From Lucinisca nassula (Eukaryota > Mollusca > Bivalvia > Lucinida > Lucinidae), in the NCBI GenBank assembly GCA_963580285.1, contig OY757026.1, positions 87,642,651 through 87,706,650 on the forward strand: DNA of 64,000 nucleotides. The letters are read 5' to 3'. The notes under the pieces were generated by a model. It searched no databases. It was not told the DNA's origin and was given only the letters and a program-made list of their open reading frames with translations. Shown in pieces: positions 11,328 to 22,063 of the stretch (position 1 is its first letter; every line of letters begins with the position of its first letter). The position numbers and the translations under genes are program-made.

Positions 11328-11640
11328 ACGACGGCCCCCGCCCGCCCATCGGGGCTTTGAGAAATAGATGGGCTGCATGATGCTTCCTCGCAGAGCTGAA
11401 ACCGACCGCACACGAGTACTTGGAAACTGCTTAGAGGATCTAAGCTTGCCAAGGCAAAGCGGTGCGAGTCGACCCGTCCATGCTTATAAACCATATTGGT
11501 TTCATTCGGCGACAGGGCTTGAGAAGTCGTTTCATCTCAAAGTTTGGTAAAAATCCCACAAAATTGGAAGCAACGTCTCCAAAATGACCTTTACAGTGTT
11601 GAAGGGGACGTTAAACCTCAAGTCAAACAAAATGCATTGG
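11328..11640 (+). repeat. SINE-like repeat, family S2 (copy 1)
   Basis: Shares the ordered blocks 'cccgcccatcggggctt', 'gggctgcatgatgcttcc', 'cgcagagctgaa', 'aaccatattggtttcatt', 'gcgacagggcttgag', 'ttggaagcaacgtctcc' and the tail 'gggacgttaaacctcaa' with copies at 16832, 28826, 34571 (plus) and 19628, 36893 (minus). About 300 bases, ending in A-rich CAAA repeats in the better copies, as expected of a SINE copied by LINE machinery. Confidence 0.75.
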
Positions 11641-11671
11641 TACGCGGATAACTGTTTTCAAAATTGTAATT

Positions 11672-11850
11672 TCGGCCCCGTCAAGCGATTTTGGTACTTA
11701 TCGCCTATGCGAGCAGTGAATCAAGAGGAACCTTCAGACAAAAAGCCATATCCCTGGCTCCTCTGAATGACTGGGCACGCGCAGTTAAAACTTGTCATGA
11801 CGGAATGCTCGAAGACCCAAATTCGCTTGGCGGGGCTCATTTTAAGAGGT
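11672..11850 (+). repeat. MITE family M1, copy 1
   Basis: Ends in 'cgcttggcggggctcatttt' and starts near 'ggccccgtcaagcgatttt', an inverted pair. The interior ('caagaggaaccttcagac', 'gcacgcgcagttaaaact') is the reverse complement of 58606-58845, a longer copy with terminal inverted repeats based on TGAGCCCCG(C/T)CAAGCGA. The left end here is slightly eroded. Confidence 0.7.
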
Positions 11851-12109
11851 AAATCGTCGGTTTATTGGTCACAAATTAGGCTTTACGGCTGCGCTAACTC
11901 GTCGTAAAACTGAACTTACCATCGTAAATCCGCAAATTTATCTCCCCTGGTGGGAATTTTGAATACAATTTAGATGATAGATACACGCCTTTTCCGCCAC
12001 TTTTTTTCCAATGGGAAATAACTTTGGGAACTTCCTATCGGCTTTCCTATAAACCATCTGTCTCTGAAAAATGGGTTTTTATCACAAGTGAATGAATTTG
12101 CAGACCTCA

Positions 12110-12245
12110 TTGAAAAGGGGGACGAATGTTTTTGAATGAGTAGCCTTCAGGGGAGACTGCCTCCCCTGAAGATGTATTCATTCCCCTCATAGTTGCCTCC
12201 CCTGAAGGCGTAGGGGAATGGATACACCTTCAGGGGATCCTTCAA
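12110..12245. repeat. Local inverted repeats (CCTTCAGGGGA)
   Basis: Four copies of CCTTCAGGGGA or its complement TCCCCTGAAGG occur within about 120 bases (from about 12147 to 12236) in alternating orientation, so the segment can fold into stacked hairpins. It sits at the edge of a family-R repeat copy. Confidence 0.55.
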
Positions 12246-12585
12246 AAGTATTTTTGTCTCCCGTGTCAGTAGGGCTAAAATAGAAGCGAAGGCAATAATC
12301 AGGAATCGATACAATTAACCCACAGCTGCCATCAGAGCCACCAAAGGGAAAGAAGCACAAACATGAAACAACAGACACTAATGGAAACATCAATAGCGGA
12401 AAGCCACAAGGACAGTTACTTTCCCACAAAATGGCCAATTGGCTATCCAAAACAAAATAATATAAGCGATACAGACACTCGAAGACAAGCCATAACAAAA
12501 ATAAACCGCGAAAGGAACCGCCTTGGAACGGTCGTGAAACGAATTCCAATGGCGTGCAAATTCTTCCCTTTAAGAGTTGATCCCT
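12230..12585 (-). repeat. Interspersed repeat, family R (copy 2)
   Basis: On the minus strand it carries 'ttggatagccaattggcc', 'gaaagtaactgtcc', 'gtggctttcc' and 'attgatgtttcc', matching 48270-48440. An open frame of 139 codons on the minus strand (12606-12187) is shared with related frames at 39310-39116 and 48238-48507, but no domain is recognisable. Confidence 0.6.
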
Positions 12586-12767
12586 GAGCTTATAGACAGT
12601 TAACATGAAGTCCAGAAAGTTGTCTCCCTTTGAAAAATGACGGACATATCTACAGTGTGTCTATTCCTCTTAAGAGATGTCTCTGTTTTCATGTCTGCGT
12701 TATTTAAATTACATGCGTATGTAATCAACTAATTTACTGAAAGCATGTGATTTTGTCTTCATTTTCA

Positions 12768-12970
12768 TAAAGAAAACACGCCTATAAAATTTTGGTCCCC
12801 TTGAACCCAACTTATAGTAAAACTGGGGTTTACAGGGGAAACCCTTATTTTTTCTTATTTCTAATCTATATTTCGAGCAAAAATAAGAAAAATATAATTT
12901 TTCAGCTTAAAATTTCATTTTTTTCGGCGGTAAAGTTCACTTTGTATTTGTATAGGCGTGTTTTCGTAAT
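12768..12970. mobile_element. Family P MITE, short copy with terminal inverted repeats
   Basis: Begins 'gaaaacacgcctataaaatt' and ends 'tttgtataggcgtgttttcg', giving inverted termini of about 18 bases. Between them lie 'aaactggggtttacagggg' and a 'cttatttct...agaaataag'-like internal pairing. It lacks the GAGGCGGTTCTAACGAGTAC palindrome present in longer members, so it looks like an internally deleted copy. Confidence 0.7.
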
Positions 12971-12974
12971 GGAT

Positions 12975-14260
12975 ATACGGTTATCAGCCTCCGTATCTAC
13001 GTTTGTCCGTTTCAACCTGATTAAAGTCGATTTTATTTTTTTATTTTATTTTTTTTTTTGTGCCGCGGGTTTTGGGATAAGTTTTTTTTTTTTGGATTTA
13101 CACATGGAAAAATTACTAATCATGGATTTGGCTATTTATAGACATAACTCTTGTACTTACAACGTTTATTCGTATACGTCATAAATCAAAAGCAAGAAAA
13201 TCTCAAAACTGCATTTTTTTTCAGCGAAAGTTTCAAAATAATGTTTCAAGCCAAGAAACGAGCCAAAGGCGCCCTCAATCGTGTGATTAAAACAATAACC
13301 GCAATCCGAATCGCCATATTTTTCGCCCAAGTCTGGTCTTTTGGTCCAATGTTTAAAGGTCGATAACATTTCAACCATTGTGAAAATATTCATTTTGTAA
13401 ACAATATTCCCAACGTAAGATGATGAGTAACAATTGTAAAAATGGGATTCACATCCGCGACACAAAACTTTTTTGACTGAATCATGGAAACTTAATTGAA
13501 CACCAAGATTATGACCCTTGCCTTGAATTGTTAGCCTTACCAGTTAAATCGTAGCTATCATTAAATATTTTATGTAATAAATCAGTAGTAGAGCTGCCAC
13601 TGGTGAAAATTTATATAACTGGAGTTCAAATTTCATCAGAGACGATTTAAAATTGAGTACATAGTTTCTATTTCCGGTCAGTATAGTTGAGCAATGTGCG
13701 AAACAGTGGTAGCTTGTGAACATTACCCTAAATCCCGGCCAGCGAAGAATACCGGGCCCGCGTCGGGCCGACAGCGATACGTCGTACAGCTATCGACCGG
13801 CGTTGTCCCGCTGTTCGTGTTGGCTGGGATATATATAACATATATGTACTCTACAGAAGGAAAAAACGAACATTTTTCGAGTATGGATAATTTTTAAAAT
13901 AATCTGGCTGTCAAGTATGATTTGGTACAAGGACGACAAAGCAGTTTTTCAGTGTTAAAGAGATCTACGGTGGTAATATTTGAAATATACCCATTTTTGC
14001 TCTTACATAATTTTGCTAATGACAAAGATTTATTAAACATTCTGCGAAAAAGTAGTAGATACATGTTCATATCGAAACCTCTTCAATACTTCCAGCCAAT
14101 CATCGGAAATAAACTATTTTCTGGTCTCAGAACAGAAGAGAATATTTCTTTATTGTCGAATATTTGAAACAAATCAACATAAGCCCTGTAGGGCTTTTAT
14201 TTCGACAAACAGGGGTATATCAACAATGAGGTTAAATATCACAGAGAACCAGTGCTTCAG
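12975..14260. other. No recognised gene
   Basis: Short frames on both strands (for example 13694-13897 and 13922-14167) show no motifs I recognise and no supporting context. T-rich runs at 13035-13095. Nothing else supportable. Confidence 0.45.
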
Positions 14261-14267
14261 CTGAAGT

Positions 14268-15025
14268 GCACGACCCGCCGGATGCTTTTAGCTTTATGAG
14301 TGTTACCATATATGGGTATGGCAGCCATATTGGTCATGTGACCTGGACCTAAAACTGTTCCCCCAATAAATGCGCCTTATCGTAAGGAGCAAAAATATAT
14401 CTTATACTTTAGTACTGTATTCTGAATCGTTTGCAGGATAAAATGCATTCTTACTTTTCCAATACAAAAGCATATGTGTCAAAGTTTGACCTAGGCACAA
14501 CGAATGTCAAGGTCAACCCAGGGTCACCATTTTAGCACTTTATGATGGGCCTACGTCCCAGATGCTATTTATTAAGTTTCGTGGAAATCTGCCCAGTGGT
14601 TCTGGAGAAGACTATTTTGAAGGGTTTTTACCATATATGGCTTGACGGCCATTTTGGTCATGTGACCTGGACCCCCATGAGCAAATTTTGGTTTCCCCCA
14701 TCCCATAGAGGCTCCATATGAAATTTGACTTCAATCGGCCCAACGGTTTCCGAGGAGAAGCAGTTCGAAAATTTTCACATTTTTCGCCTCGGCGAGGCTA
14801 TACTAAATGGAATGTAATATTTGGCAAGTTCATTGGTTAGATCTCATTGATATCTATCAGTATGCCAAAAATTATTTAAATATTCCAATCGGTTAAGTCA
14901 CTGTCACCAATTTTCACAAACGGGTTACGGACGGACAGACAGACTGACAGAATGACACGGTGATTTTAGGGCACTCTTAGAAAATCAACCCACTTCAGTC
15001 GGTCCCTTTTTCTGCGGGTCGTGCA
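14268..15025 (+). mobile_element. MITE family M2, full copy with inverted ends
   Basis: Begins GCACGACCCGC and ends GCGGGTCGTGC, perfect 11-base inverted termini. The interior (758 bases) has no protein-coding frame and includes 'ggtcatgtgacctggacc', 'tttcgcctcggcgaggcta' and 'acggacggacagacagactg'. A 5'-truncated near-identical copy lies at 44672-45380 in the same orientation. A clear target duplication was not found. Confidence 0.8.
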
Positions 15026-15111
15026 ATTTTTCAAGTTGTATAAATTTTACAGTTGTACACTTCAAGTGACAGGTAAAGAGAAAGATAATTCCTCTTATTC
15101 TTCTCTAAAAA

Positions 15112-15180
15112 CATGTTGTAGGTACTTGCTAGAATAGCCTCGTCGAGGATGTGATTCTAACAAGTACCCACAACACATAT
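15112..15180. repeat. Isolated family-P palindrome
   Basis: Contains 'tgtaggtacttgctagaa' and 'ttctaacaagtacccacaac', the two arms of the family-P hairpin, with a diverged loop (cctcgtcgagg). Flanking sequence with 'tctctaaaa' does not show the rest of the element clearly. Confidence 0.6.
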
Positions 15181-15787
15181 TTCTGATAACAAATAAAGAC
15201 TAATATTACATGCATTACAGAGAAATACCATGATTTCTACCAGACATAAACTTGGTATTTTCCTTTTTGCTAAGAAGAAATATTTCCTCTTAGCCGGGGA
15301 AATAAATCCCTTCAGCTGGAAGTACTTTATGTACAAGATACGAGATACCGCTTTGCAGTGAAATTGTTCTATTCAAACGCGGGAAAGTTTCAATCACGGC
15401 GACGTTATTCATGACGTCATTGTAATGGCGTCTAAGAAATATCAACAGACATTCAGAATGCGTGACGTTTGAGTCGGATGCAACCCTGGAACAAAAGAAA
15501 ACATGGATATGACCATTGATTAGGATGTAAGTTTTGCTTTATTTAATCTATTGTTTTGCTTGTTTTATCACTAAAACACTTTGTTTCTTCTATTTTTGTT
15601 CAAAACTGTAGAAAGCGCTTTCAAAATGGCGCCCATCCAGTTGTTTTTCCACCCAGATTCTGTAACACTTCGCTGATTGAACCGTTTACATGGGCTGTAA
15701 ACAGTCAACTGAACGGGCATTCAGATCCAAAATTCAAGATCCAAACTCTCCTAAAAGTCTATGGAAGTGCATGTAATATACAGATTA

Positions 15788-15928
15788 TACATTTCTCCTA
15801 TTTGAAATATGGGATTTATAAACCTCGGGAGGTAAAACAATCCGTTAAAGAAACTCGTGCTTCGCACTCGTTTCTTTATCGGATTGTTTTACCTCCCTCG
15901 GTTTATAAATCCCATATTTCAACTAGGA
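15788..15928. repeat. Long hairpin of about 140 bases
   Basis: The left arm runs from 'ctcctatttgaaatatggg' and the right arm ends 'cccatatttcaactaggag', pairing nearly perfectly across about 60 bases per arm. The loop is near 'cgtgcttcgcactcg'. The arms keep reading frames open on both strands, so the frame 15556-15945 is most likely not a gene. Confidence 0.8.
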
Positions 15929-16119
15929 GAATGAATAATCTATAATTATTACTTGATTATCCTCGCAACCGGGTCTGATCTGAAGCTACGTAACGCCTCT
16001 ATCTATAATGACTTCCACATGTTAAAAATACCATCTATTTGGAGGGCACAAAATAACTGACGAACAACATAAACAGGCTATCTTGTCTTCCTAAAATGCA
16101 ACCTGAACAGTTTATTACG

Positions 16120-16589
16120 GAACCCGGGAAGGGACATGATTTTTTTATTTTTATTATGTTGTGCGAACAAGATATCTTGAGCGGACAAGATATTATCTTG
16201 TTCGGACAACATATTATCTTGTGCGGACAAGATATTATCTTGTGTGGACAAGATATGATCTTGTTCGCACAACATAATATCTTGTGCGCACAAGATATTA
16301 TCTTGTTCGCACAACATATTATCTTGTTTGCACAGCATAGATCTTGGGAAGTTGTGCGGACAAGATATTATCTTGTGCGTACAAGATCACATCTTGTGCG
16401 GACAAGATAATATATTGTGCGCACAAGATCTATGTTGTGCATACAAGATCACATTTTGTGCGGACAAGATAATATCTTGTGAGGCAAGATAATATGTTGT
16501 CCGCACAAGATAATATCTTGTCCGCACAAGATATTATCTTGTGATCACAACTTATAAAATAAAAAAAAATCATGTCCTTTCCCGGGTTC
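16120..16589. mobile_element. Palindrome-array element (family D) with inverted ends
   Basis: Terminal arms GAACCCGGGAAGGGACATG and, at the far end, CATGTCCTTTCCCGGGTTC are inverted repeats, each followed inward by an A/T run. Between them (about 16160-16555) sit some 18 imperfect tandem units of about 21 bases, consensus ATCTTGTGCGGACAAGATATT, each itself a palindrome. Because 21 is a multiple of three and each unit is self-complementary, frames stay open on both strands (16096-16410 plus, 16338-16078 minus) and read as LCEQDI-type heptads. I judge these frames to be by-products. A similar array without the terminal arms is at 28430-28585. Confidence 0.8.
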
Positions 16590-16831
16590 ATTAGTTTATT
16601 AATTAACTGCTCTTAATTATAATAGCAGTACCCTTAGGGCAAAAGACTACTTACAGTGTGTGAAACAGTTTGTGCAACAGGCTGCCTCTGTCTGGAAGGG
16701 AGCAGCTTCAACCATTGTAAAGAGTGAATATGTAACCATGAGCACGGGATCATAATGATTCTTGTTATGTCTGAATGTTTTACGGTCCAATCACAACTAA
16801 GGTCATATGGAGATGGAACATGGTTTAGATG

Positions 16832-17130
16832 CCCCCGCCCATCGGGGCTTGAAGAAATATGTGGGCTGCATGATGCTTCCATGCAGAGCTGAATCCGACC
16901 CACCCACGAGTACTGGTAAACCGCTTAGAGGAGAGGCCTGCCCAGGCAAAGCGGTGTTAGTGTCGGACCGTCCATGCTAATAAACCCTATTGGTTTCATT
17001 GGGCGACAGGGCTTAAGATGTCATTTCATCTCAATGTCGGGTAAAAGTCCCACAAAATTGGAAGCAACGTCTCCAAAATGACCTTTACAGTGTTGACGGG
17101 GACGTTAAACCACAAATCAAACAAACAAAA
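16832..17130 (+). repeat. SINE-like repeat, family S2 (copy 2)
   Basis: A well-preserved copy: 'cccgcccatcggggcttgaa', 'gctgcatgatgcttccatg', 'ccctattggtttcattggg', 'ttggaagcaacgtctccaaa', ending 'gacggggacgttaaacc' and CAAA repeats. Confidence 0.8.
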
Positions 17131-17399
17131 CATGATTTAGCCTCATCACAAAGTATTATTATGCTTTTTTGTCGTAGTTCGTCTTTTAACGTGTGTATTA
17201 AAAAAAAAAAATTTTTTTTTTTCTCTCCATCTTTAATGAGCCGTGTTATGGGGAGGTCGTGATACATGTTATTGTATGTTTTTCCTTGTTTCATTGTTTC
17301 TTTGCATTAATCTAGTTTCATTCTTTCACGTTAGTATGTCCATCAGGGCTTTCCTGTTTTCTTAATAAACTTTGAAACTTTTGTATTAATAATATATTT

Positions 17400-17480
17400 T
17401 TGTTTTTGGATAGCCAATTGGTCAATTTGTGGGAAAGTAATTGTCCTTTTGGCTTTGCGCTATTGATGTTTTGTTATAAA
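17400..17480 (+). repeat. Family R fragment
   Basis: Contains 'ttggatagccaattggtc', 'gggaaagtaattgtcc', 'ttttggcttt' and 'attgatgttt', the same string of blocks as 48290-48360. Confidence 0.55.
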
Positions 17481-17537
17481 TAAGGGTAAGATATGTATGT
17501 GGATAGTGTCAGGTCTAAGTATATATAAATAAGTACC

Positions 17538-18425
17538 ACCACCTACCGCCTCACTGAGACAATTCTAACGAGTACCCACAACCTACCGCCTCATTGAGAC
17601 GCCTCTAACGAATACCCACAACCTACCGCCTCATTGAGACGGTTCTAACGAGTACCAACAACCTACCGCCTTATTGAGACGGTTCTGACGAGTAACTACA
17701 ACATACCGCCTCATTGAGACGGTTCTAACGAGTACCAACGACCTATCGCCTTATTGAGACGGTTCTAACGAGTATCTACCACCTACCGCCTCATTGAGCC
17801 GGTTCTAACGAGTACCAACAGCCTATCGCCTCATTGAGACGGTTCTTACGAGAACCAACAACCTATCGCCTTATTGAGACGGTTCTAACGAGTACCTACC
17901 ACCTACCGCCTCATTGAGCCGGTTCTAACGAGTACCAACAGCCAATCCCCTCTTTGAGACGGTTCCAACGAGTACTCACAACCTACCGCCTCATTTAGAC
18001 GGTTCTAACGAGTACTAACAGCCTACCGCCTCATTGAGGAGGTTCTGAAAGGTACCCACAACCTACCGCCTCATTGAGACGGTTCTCACGAGTACCCGCA
18101 ACCTACCGCCTCATTGAGACGGTTCTACCGATTACCCACAAAATACCGTCTTATTGAGACGGTTCTGTCGAGTACCCACAACCTACCGCCTCATTGAGAC
18201 GGTTCTAACGCGTACCCAGAACCTACCGCCTCAATGAGATGGTTTTAACGAATACCCACAATCTAACGCCTCATTGAGACGGTTCTAACGCGTACCCAGA
18301 ACCTACCGCCTCATTGAGATGGTTTTAACGAATACCCACAATCTAACGCCTCATTGAGACGGGTCTAACGAGTACCCACAACCTATCGCCTCATTGAGAC
18401 GATTCTTCCGAGTACCCACAACCTT
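17538..18425. repeat. 40-bp minisatellite built from the family-P palindrome arm
   Basis: About 22 tandem units of 40 bases, consensus close to ACCTACCGCCTCATTGAGAC plus GGTTCTAACGAGTACCCACA. The unit is one arm and the loop of the palindrome found in dispersed family-P MITEs. The last unit passes directly into the normal MITE right part ('ttggagcagaaataagaaga', 'ttctctatataaattggggt') ending near 18520. The array therefore arose inside a MITE copy. Units differ at a few positions, with local higher-order similarity (18190-18300 and 18270-18360 nearly repeat). Confidence 0.9.
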
Positions 18426-18544
18426 TGTTTTGGAGCAGAAATAAGAAGAAAATAATGTATAGCCCCATTAATCCGAGTTTTCTCTATATAAATTGGGGTT
18501 TAAGGGGGTGTTAATTTCACAGTCTTTGTCACGTGATGTGAAGA

Positions 18545-19090
18545 ACCAGTTTGATCAGGGTTTACACTATTTGCCATTTCGATTGCACTTTTTGTACTCC
18601 TTGTTGAATGTGTTACATTTTAGGAGAGTTACAGCAAAGCTTCAAGGTAACCGAATATTATTGTAGTTCTAAACTCATTTAGTTTGATATACTATAGGGA
18701 ACAAGGTACTAGAACCCCCTTCTCAGAAGGATCCTATTTTTATCAGAGAAAATAATTTATTGGCCTCTTACAGTGATAGAATTCCACAGACCATTTGTTA
18801 AATAAACACCAGATGTTGGCTGAAGCATTTATCTCTAAAGTTTCTTAGTTGATGTTTATACTATACATGCAAAAGAGGTGCTTGTTGAATGGAAAGGAAA
18901 GTTATAGTGGTTTGTTGTTAGACAATTTCAACTGTTTGAATAAAAATGATGTAAAGACTATCTAGTACAGGTTGAAAAAAAGTGTAATTTGCTAAAAAAA
19001 AACCTGCTATGATGTTGAATCCACTAAAGATCAAAGACAGGATAGTGGCTTGAGTTCAGAAGATCCATTAAAATGGTAAGTGCATGATGC
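18545..19090. other. No recognised feature
   Basis: AT-rich intervening DNA with no long frame, no recognised RNA gene and no repeat I can match elsewhere in the window. Confidence 0.5.
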
Positions 19091-19094
19091 ATAA

Positions 19095-19480
19095 GCAGGA
19101 TAACAAGTCCGTGTAATAAACATTCCTTTATATTAAACCCAACATTAAATAGAGAAATCTGGGTTTACAGGGTTATAAATTATTTTTCTTATTTCTGCTC
19201 CAATACGCAGATTGTGGGTACTCATTAGAACGGCCTCAAGGAGGCGGTTCTAACGAGCACCCACAATCTATGTATTGGAGCAGAAATAAGAATTTCTGCT
19301 ACAATACGTAGATTGTGGGTACTTGTTAGAACGGCCTCAAGGCGGCGGTTCTAACGAGCACCCACAATCTATGCATTGGAGCAGAAATAAGATAAATATC
19401 TCAAAATTTCACCAGAAAATAAACCGTTTCGGAGATCTGAGAGAATGTACTGTGGTGCATGGGTGTGTAACCGTAATGTA
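19095..19480. mobile_element. Family P MITE with duplicated palindrome
   Basis: Left end near 'aacaagtccgtg' and right end near 'catgggtgtgtaaccgtaat'. Two consecutive copies of the hairpin (arms 'attgtgggtactcattagaa' / 'gttctaacgagcacccacaa') lie at about 19208-19275 and 19308-19375, joined by 'gcagaaataagaatttctgct', itself palindromic. The copy resembles that at 35088-35335. Confidence 0.75.
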
Positions 19481-19627
19481 CAAACCCAATTTTTATCATT
19501 ATCATTTTGATTTATAGCTAAAATTATTATTGTTACTGTTACTGCTACTGCTAATCCTAGATGTAGTAGCATCATCACCACTATTATTACTGTTAATATA
19601 ATGATGTTGTTGCTATCAGTGTCTGTT

Positions 19628-20213
19628 TGTTTGAGTTAGGGTTTTACGTCCCCGTCAAGACTATTAAGGTCATATTGGAGACGTTGCTTCTAAGTTTGTG
19701 GGGCTTTTACCCAACATTGAGATGAAATGACATCTTAAGCCCTACCGCCCATTGAAACAGCTAGGGTTTCAGGAGCGGACTGACTCGCATCACTTTTCCT
19801 GGGCAGGCTTAGACCTAAACTAGAGCTGCCGCCTAACGGGCGCCAATTATACCCCCGCTACCGACAAATTTTTACAAGTATTTGACCTTGAGGAAGGTCA
19901 ACGTAAAGGTCAAGGTCAGGTTTGTGTATATCAATCTTAAGTACTAGTGGCAAGGTGTGTGGTGTGTGAATATTATAGAAATCGGTCAAAGAATAAGGAA
20001 GTTATGAGCAATGTTAAAGTTTTTTGTAACGGACCGACGACAGACGATTTGTAACGGACCGACGACGACAAGCTGACTCCTATATACCCCCTTCAAACTT
20101 CGTTTGCGGGGGTATAATAAACTGTTTACCAGTACTCAAGTTCGGCCGGTTTCAGCTCTGCGCTGAAGCACTGTGCAGCCCTATCTATTTCTACAGGCCC
20201 CGATGGGCGGGGG
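19628..20213 (-). repeat. Family S2 SINE-like copy interrupted by another element
   Basis: On the minus strand the S2 head (from 20213) and the S2 tail (to 19628) are both present but separated by about 300 bases (roughly 19820-20118). Removing the insert would bring together the parts that are contiguous in copies at 16832 and 34571. Confidence 0.75.
19820..20118. mobile_element. MITE inserted in a SINE, TATACCCCCGC ends
   Basis: Carries 'attatacccccgc' at 19847 and 'gcgggggtataat' at about 20106-20118, an inverted pair of about 12 bases. The inner part has 'caaggtcaggtttgtg' and a doubled 'taacggaccgacgac'. The left boundary is uncertain because about 25 non-SINE bases precede the first CCCCCGC. 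Confidence 0.65.
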
Positions 20214-20335
20214 CACATTGTTGCTATCGTACCCTTATGTTATTAGTGAATAGGGAGCTTTAAGATTTGACATGCCGTGCCATTGAGTAAGGCAAAAGCA
20301 ACAGCTCCTTGTTTGTAAATTACTCTTTAGTTTGT

Positions 20336-20622
20336 TTGTTTTGGTGTTTAGCGGCCCAGTCATAATCTTTTAGGTAATTTTTTAGCCAGTCAGTTTATCT
20401 ATCCACACTTTTCCTGGGCAGGCTTATACGTAAGTGGTTAACCAGTACAGTGCACATTCTTTCGCCAGAAACTGACAACTGCTCTTCTTGAATCAGCGGA
20501 AGGGAGAGAATGATCAATCTCCACGAAAGAATGTTGCCGACCATGGCAGGTATCGAACGCACGTCCTCCTGATCACCAGTCAGACGCGCATCCGACTGAG
20601 CTACTGAGACTGGCAAATTCTT
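20336..20622 (-). repeat. tRNA-derived SINE, family S1 (copy 1)
   Basis: On the minus strand the head reads like a tRNA: an A-box-like 'agctcagtcggatgcgcg' and a B box 'gcgttcgatacc' (compare GGTTCGANTCC). The body contains 'ctctcccttccgctgattca' and 'gcactgtactggttaacc', and the tail 'ctgggccgctaaacacc'. Copies: 36092-36375 and 43915-44175 (plus), tail or body pieces at 58143-58345 (minus) and 49655-49725 (plus). Confidence 0.8.
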
Positions 20623-20756
20623 TTTTAGCATATGCTTAATCACACCACGACAAACCAACCGCACATTCTACCATGACTTTTACGGCAAGCCTGGACATCA
20701 GTGCAACCTCAACTTTCACAAACACAAGAAAGGGAACAAACAAAGAGTAATTGCAT

Positions 20757-21035
20757 TACGTAAACACGCCCATGCAAAATATGGCCTTCTTTTATGTTTC
20801 TTAAAATGACATTTTTCATATGAAATTTTGAGATTTTTTTCTGATCAGGACTCCAAACCTAGATTTTTCAGGCTCATTAAAACAGCACAATGTAAAATGA
20901 GGCTGTTCTAATGAGCCAAAATAGTTTATGTTTGAAGTATAAGTGAGAAATTTAAGGTATGCCCCTGTATATTCTACTTTTCTATATATAAAATGGCATT
21001 TACGGGGTTTATCATTGCATGAATATGTTAACGTA
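20757..21035. mobile_element. Family P MITE, diverged copy
   Basis: Left end 'acgtaaacacgcccatgcaa', right end 'ttgcatgaatatgttaacgt' form imperfect inverted termini. Inside are 'ctcattaaaacagcac', 'ggctgttctaatgagcc' (a diverged palindrome) and 'ctatatataaaatggcattt'. Confidence 0.65.
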
Positions 21036-21317
21036 ATTTACTGACAAGGAGCAATTGCACAAAGTCCTTACCTTTTGATCAATTATAAATGCATGGCTAA
21101 AATTGCCGCTTAAGGTGGCTTTATCGTTACAATATACCGGTAAATCGAAAATTGTAATAATTCATTATGTACTGATTTAAGTGAAATTACTGTTGCTTTT
21201 TGTTCATTACGCAGCCTGCCTGGAGATTTACTTCATTTTTTTTCTGTAGCTATTCAATCACTTATGCCCAGACTAATTTTTGACGTTTTATCATACAAAC
21301 TATTCAGATCTCGGATG

Positions 21318-21482
21318 AGTGAGTGAGTGAGAGTTTTACGTCCCACCAACAGCTAAGGTCATACGGAGACGGGACCTCGGTTTAAAGACTCATCGGAAAG
21401 TCTGAAGAAGCCCTAGATCGATCCTGCGATCCCTGGTTTACAAGGCGAGTAGCGTAACCACTACACCACGGCGGCTTCTAGG
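21318..21482 (-). repeat. tRNA-derived SINE, family S3
   Basis: Minus-strand head 'gccgccgtggtgtagtggtt' with A-box-like 'tggtgtagtggttacgc' and B box 'ggatcgatc' about 40 bases later. The other end is a TCAC microsatellite ('ctcactcactcac'), usual for a SINE tail. It is a SINE, not a functional tRNA, since no cloverleaf closes at the acceptor stem. Confidence 0.7.
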
Positions 21483-21484
21483 TC

Positions 21485-22058
21485 TTCGGATGGGATTTCT
21501 TTGTCCCTTACAATAGATTTTGTTGTTATTTTACAGTGTCTTATTTGTTATTTGGCTTTGTATCCTTGGTTCATATTTCGTCTGTCAGCTGACTTGATTT
21601 TGGCCTTTCCAGTAACTAGTACATGTATGTGCAAATTTGGATGCAGAGGTTAGAGAAAAAAAAAAATAATAATAATAAAAAAAGTAATCAAAAGTTGCAA
21701 TTTCGGCATTTTCCTCATAAACTTGATAACTTTAAATTTACCCTTAACTAAATAACGACCGTCAAAATGTTTTAATATAAAAATTCCATGCAACTCCTAC
21801 GTAAAAAAGGAGACAAAGCCCAGCATATGTAGGAGTACGAATGGGAGATGCTTATATAATGTATTTTACGCAATGTTGGTTGGTACCTGATGCTCTGTCC
21901 CTGTGCCGGCCCCTCGGAGTCTGTTAGTTTCCTTTTGCTACAAATTTACAAAACCCTGAATTTGTGGCGCACAGTCTCCCCATGACTGATTTTTAAAACA
22001 ATACATCACTGGTAGAGCTAAACTATTTCTAAATTTTACTATATTGTTTAATTTACAG
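21485..22058. other. Upstream of the FEN/XPG-like gene; family R fragment
   Basis: Mostly unrecognised. A family-R fragment lies near 21880-21960 ('cctgatgctctgtccctg', 'cggagtctgttagtttcc'). The last bases (…TTTAATTTACAG at 22047-22058) look like a splice acceptor just before the ATG at 22064, so a non-coding 5' exon probably lies further upstream. I could not identify it or a promoter. Confidence 0.45.
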
Positions 22059-22063
22059 GTAGA

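Noticed and set aside
15556..15945. 129-codon plus-strand frame
   Set aside because: Its second half is the 140-base hairpin and the first half has no recognisable motif.
16078..16410. Open frames on both strands with repeated LCEQDI/LCGQDI heptads, looking like a repeat protein
   Set aside because: They are produced by a palindromic 21-bp array; the opposite strand gives nearly the same heptads, and the array lies inside inverted element arms.
17538..18425. CRISPR-like array (22 regular repeats)
   Set aside because: The repeats are contiguous 40-bp units without unique spacers, in an animal genome, and derive from a MITE hairpin.
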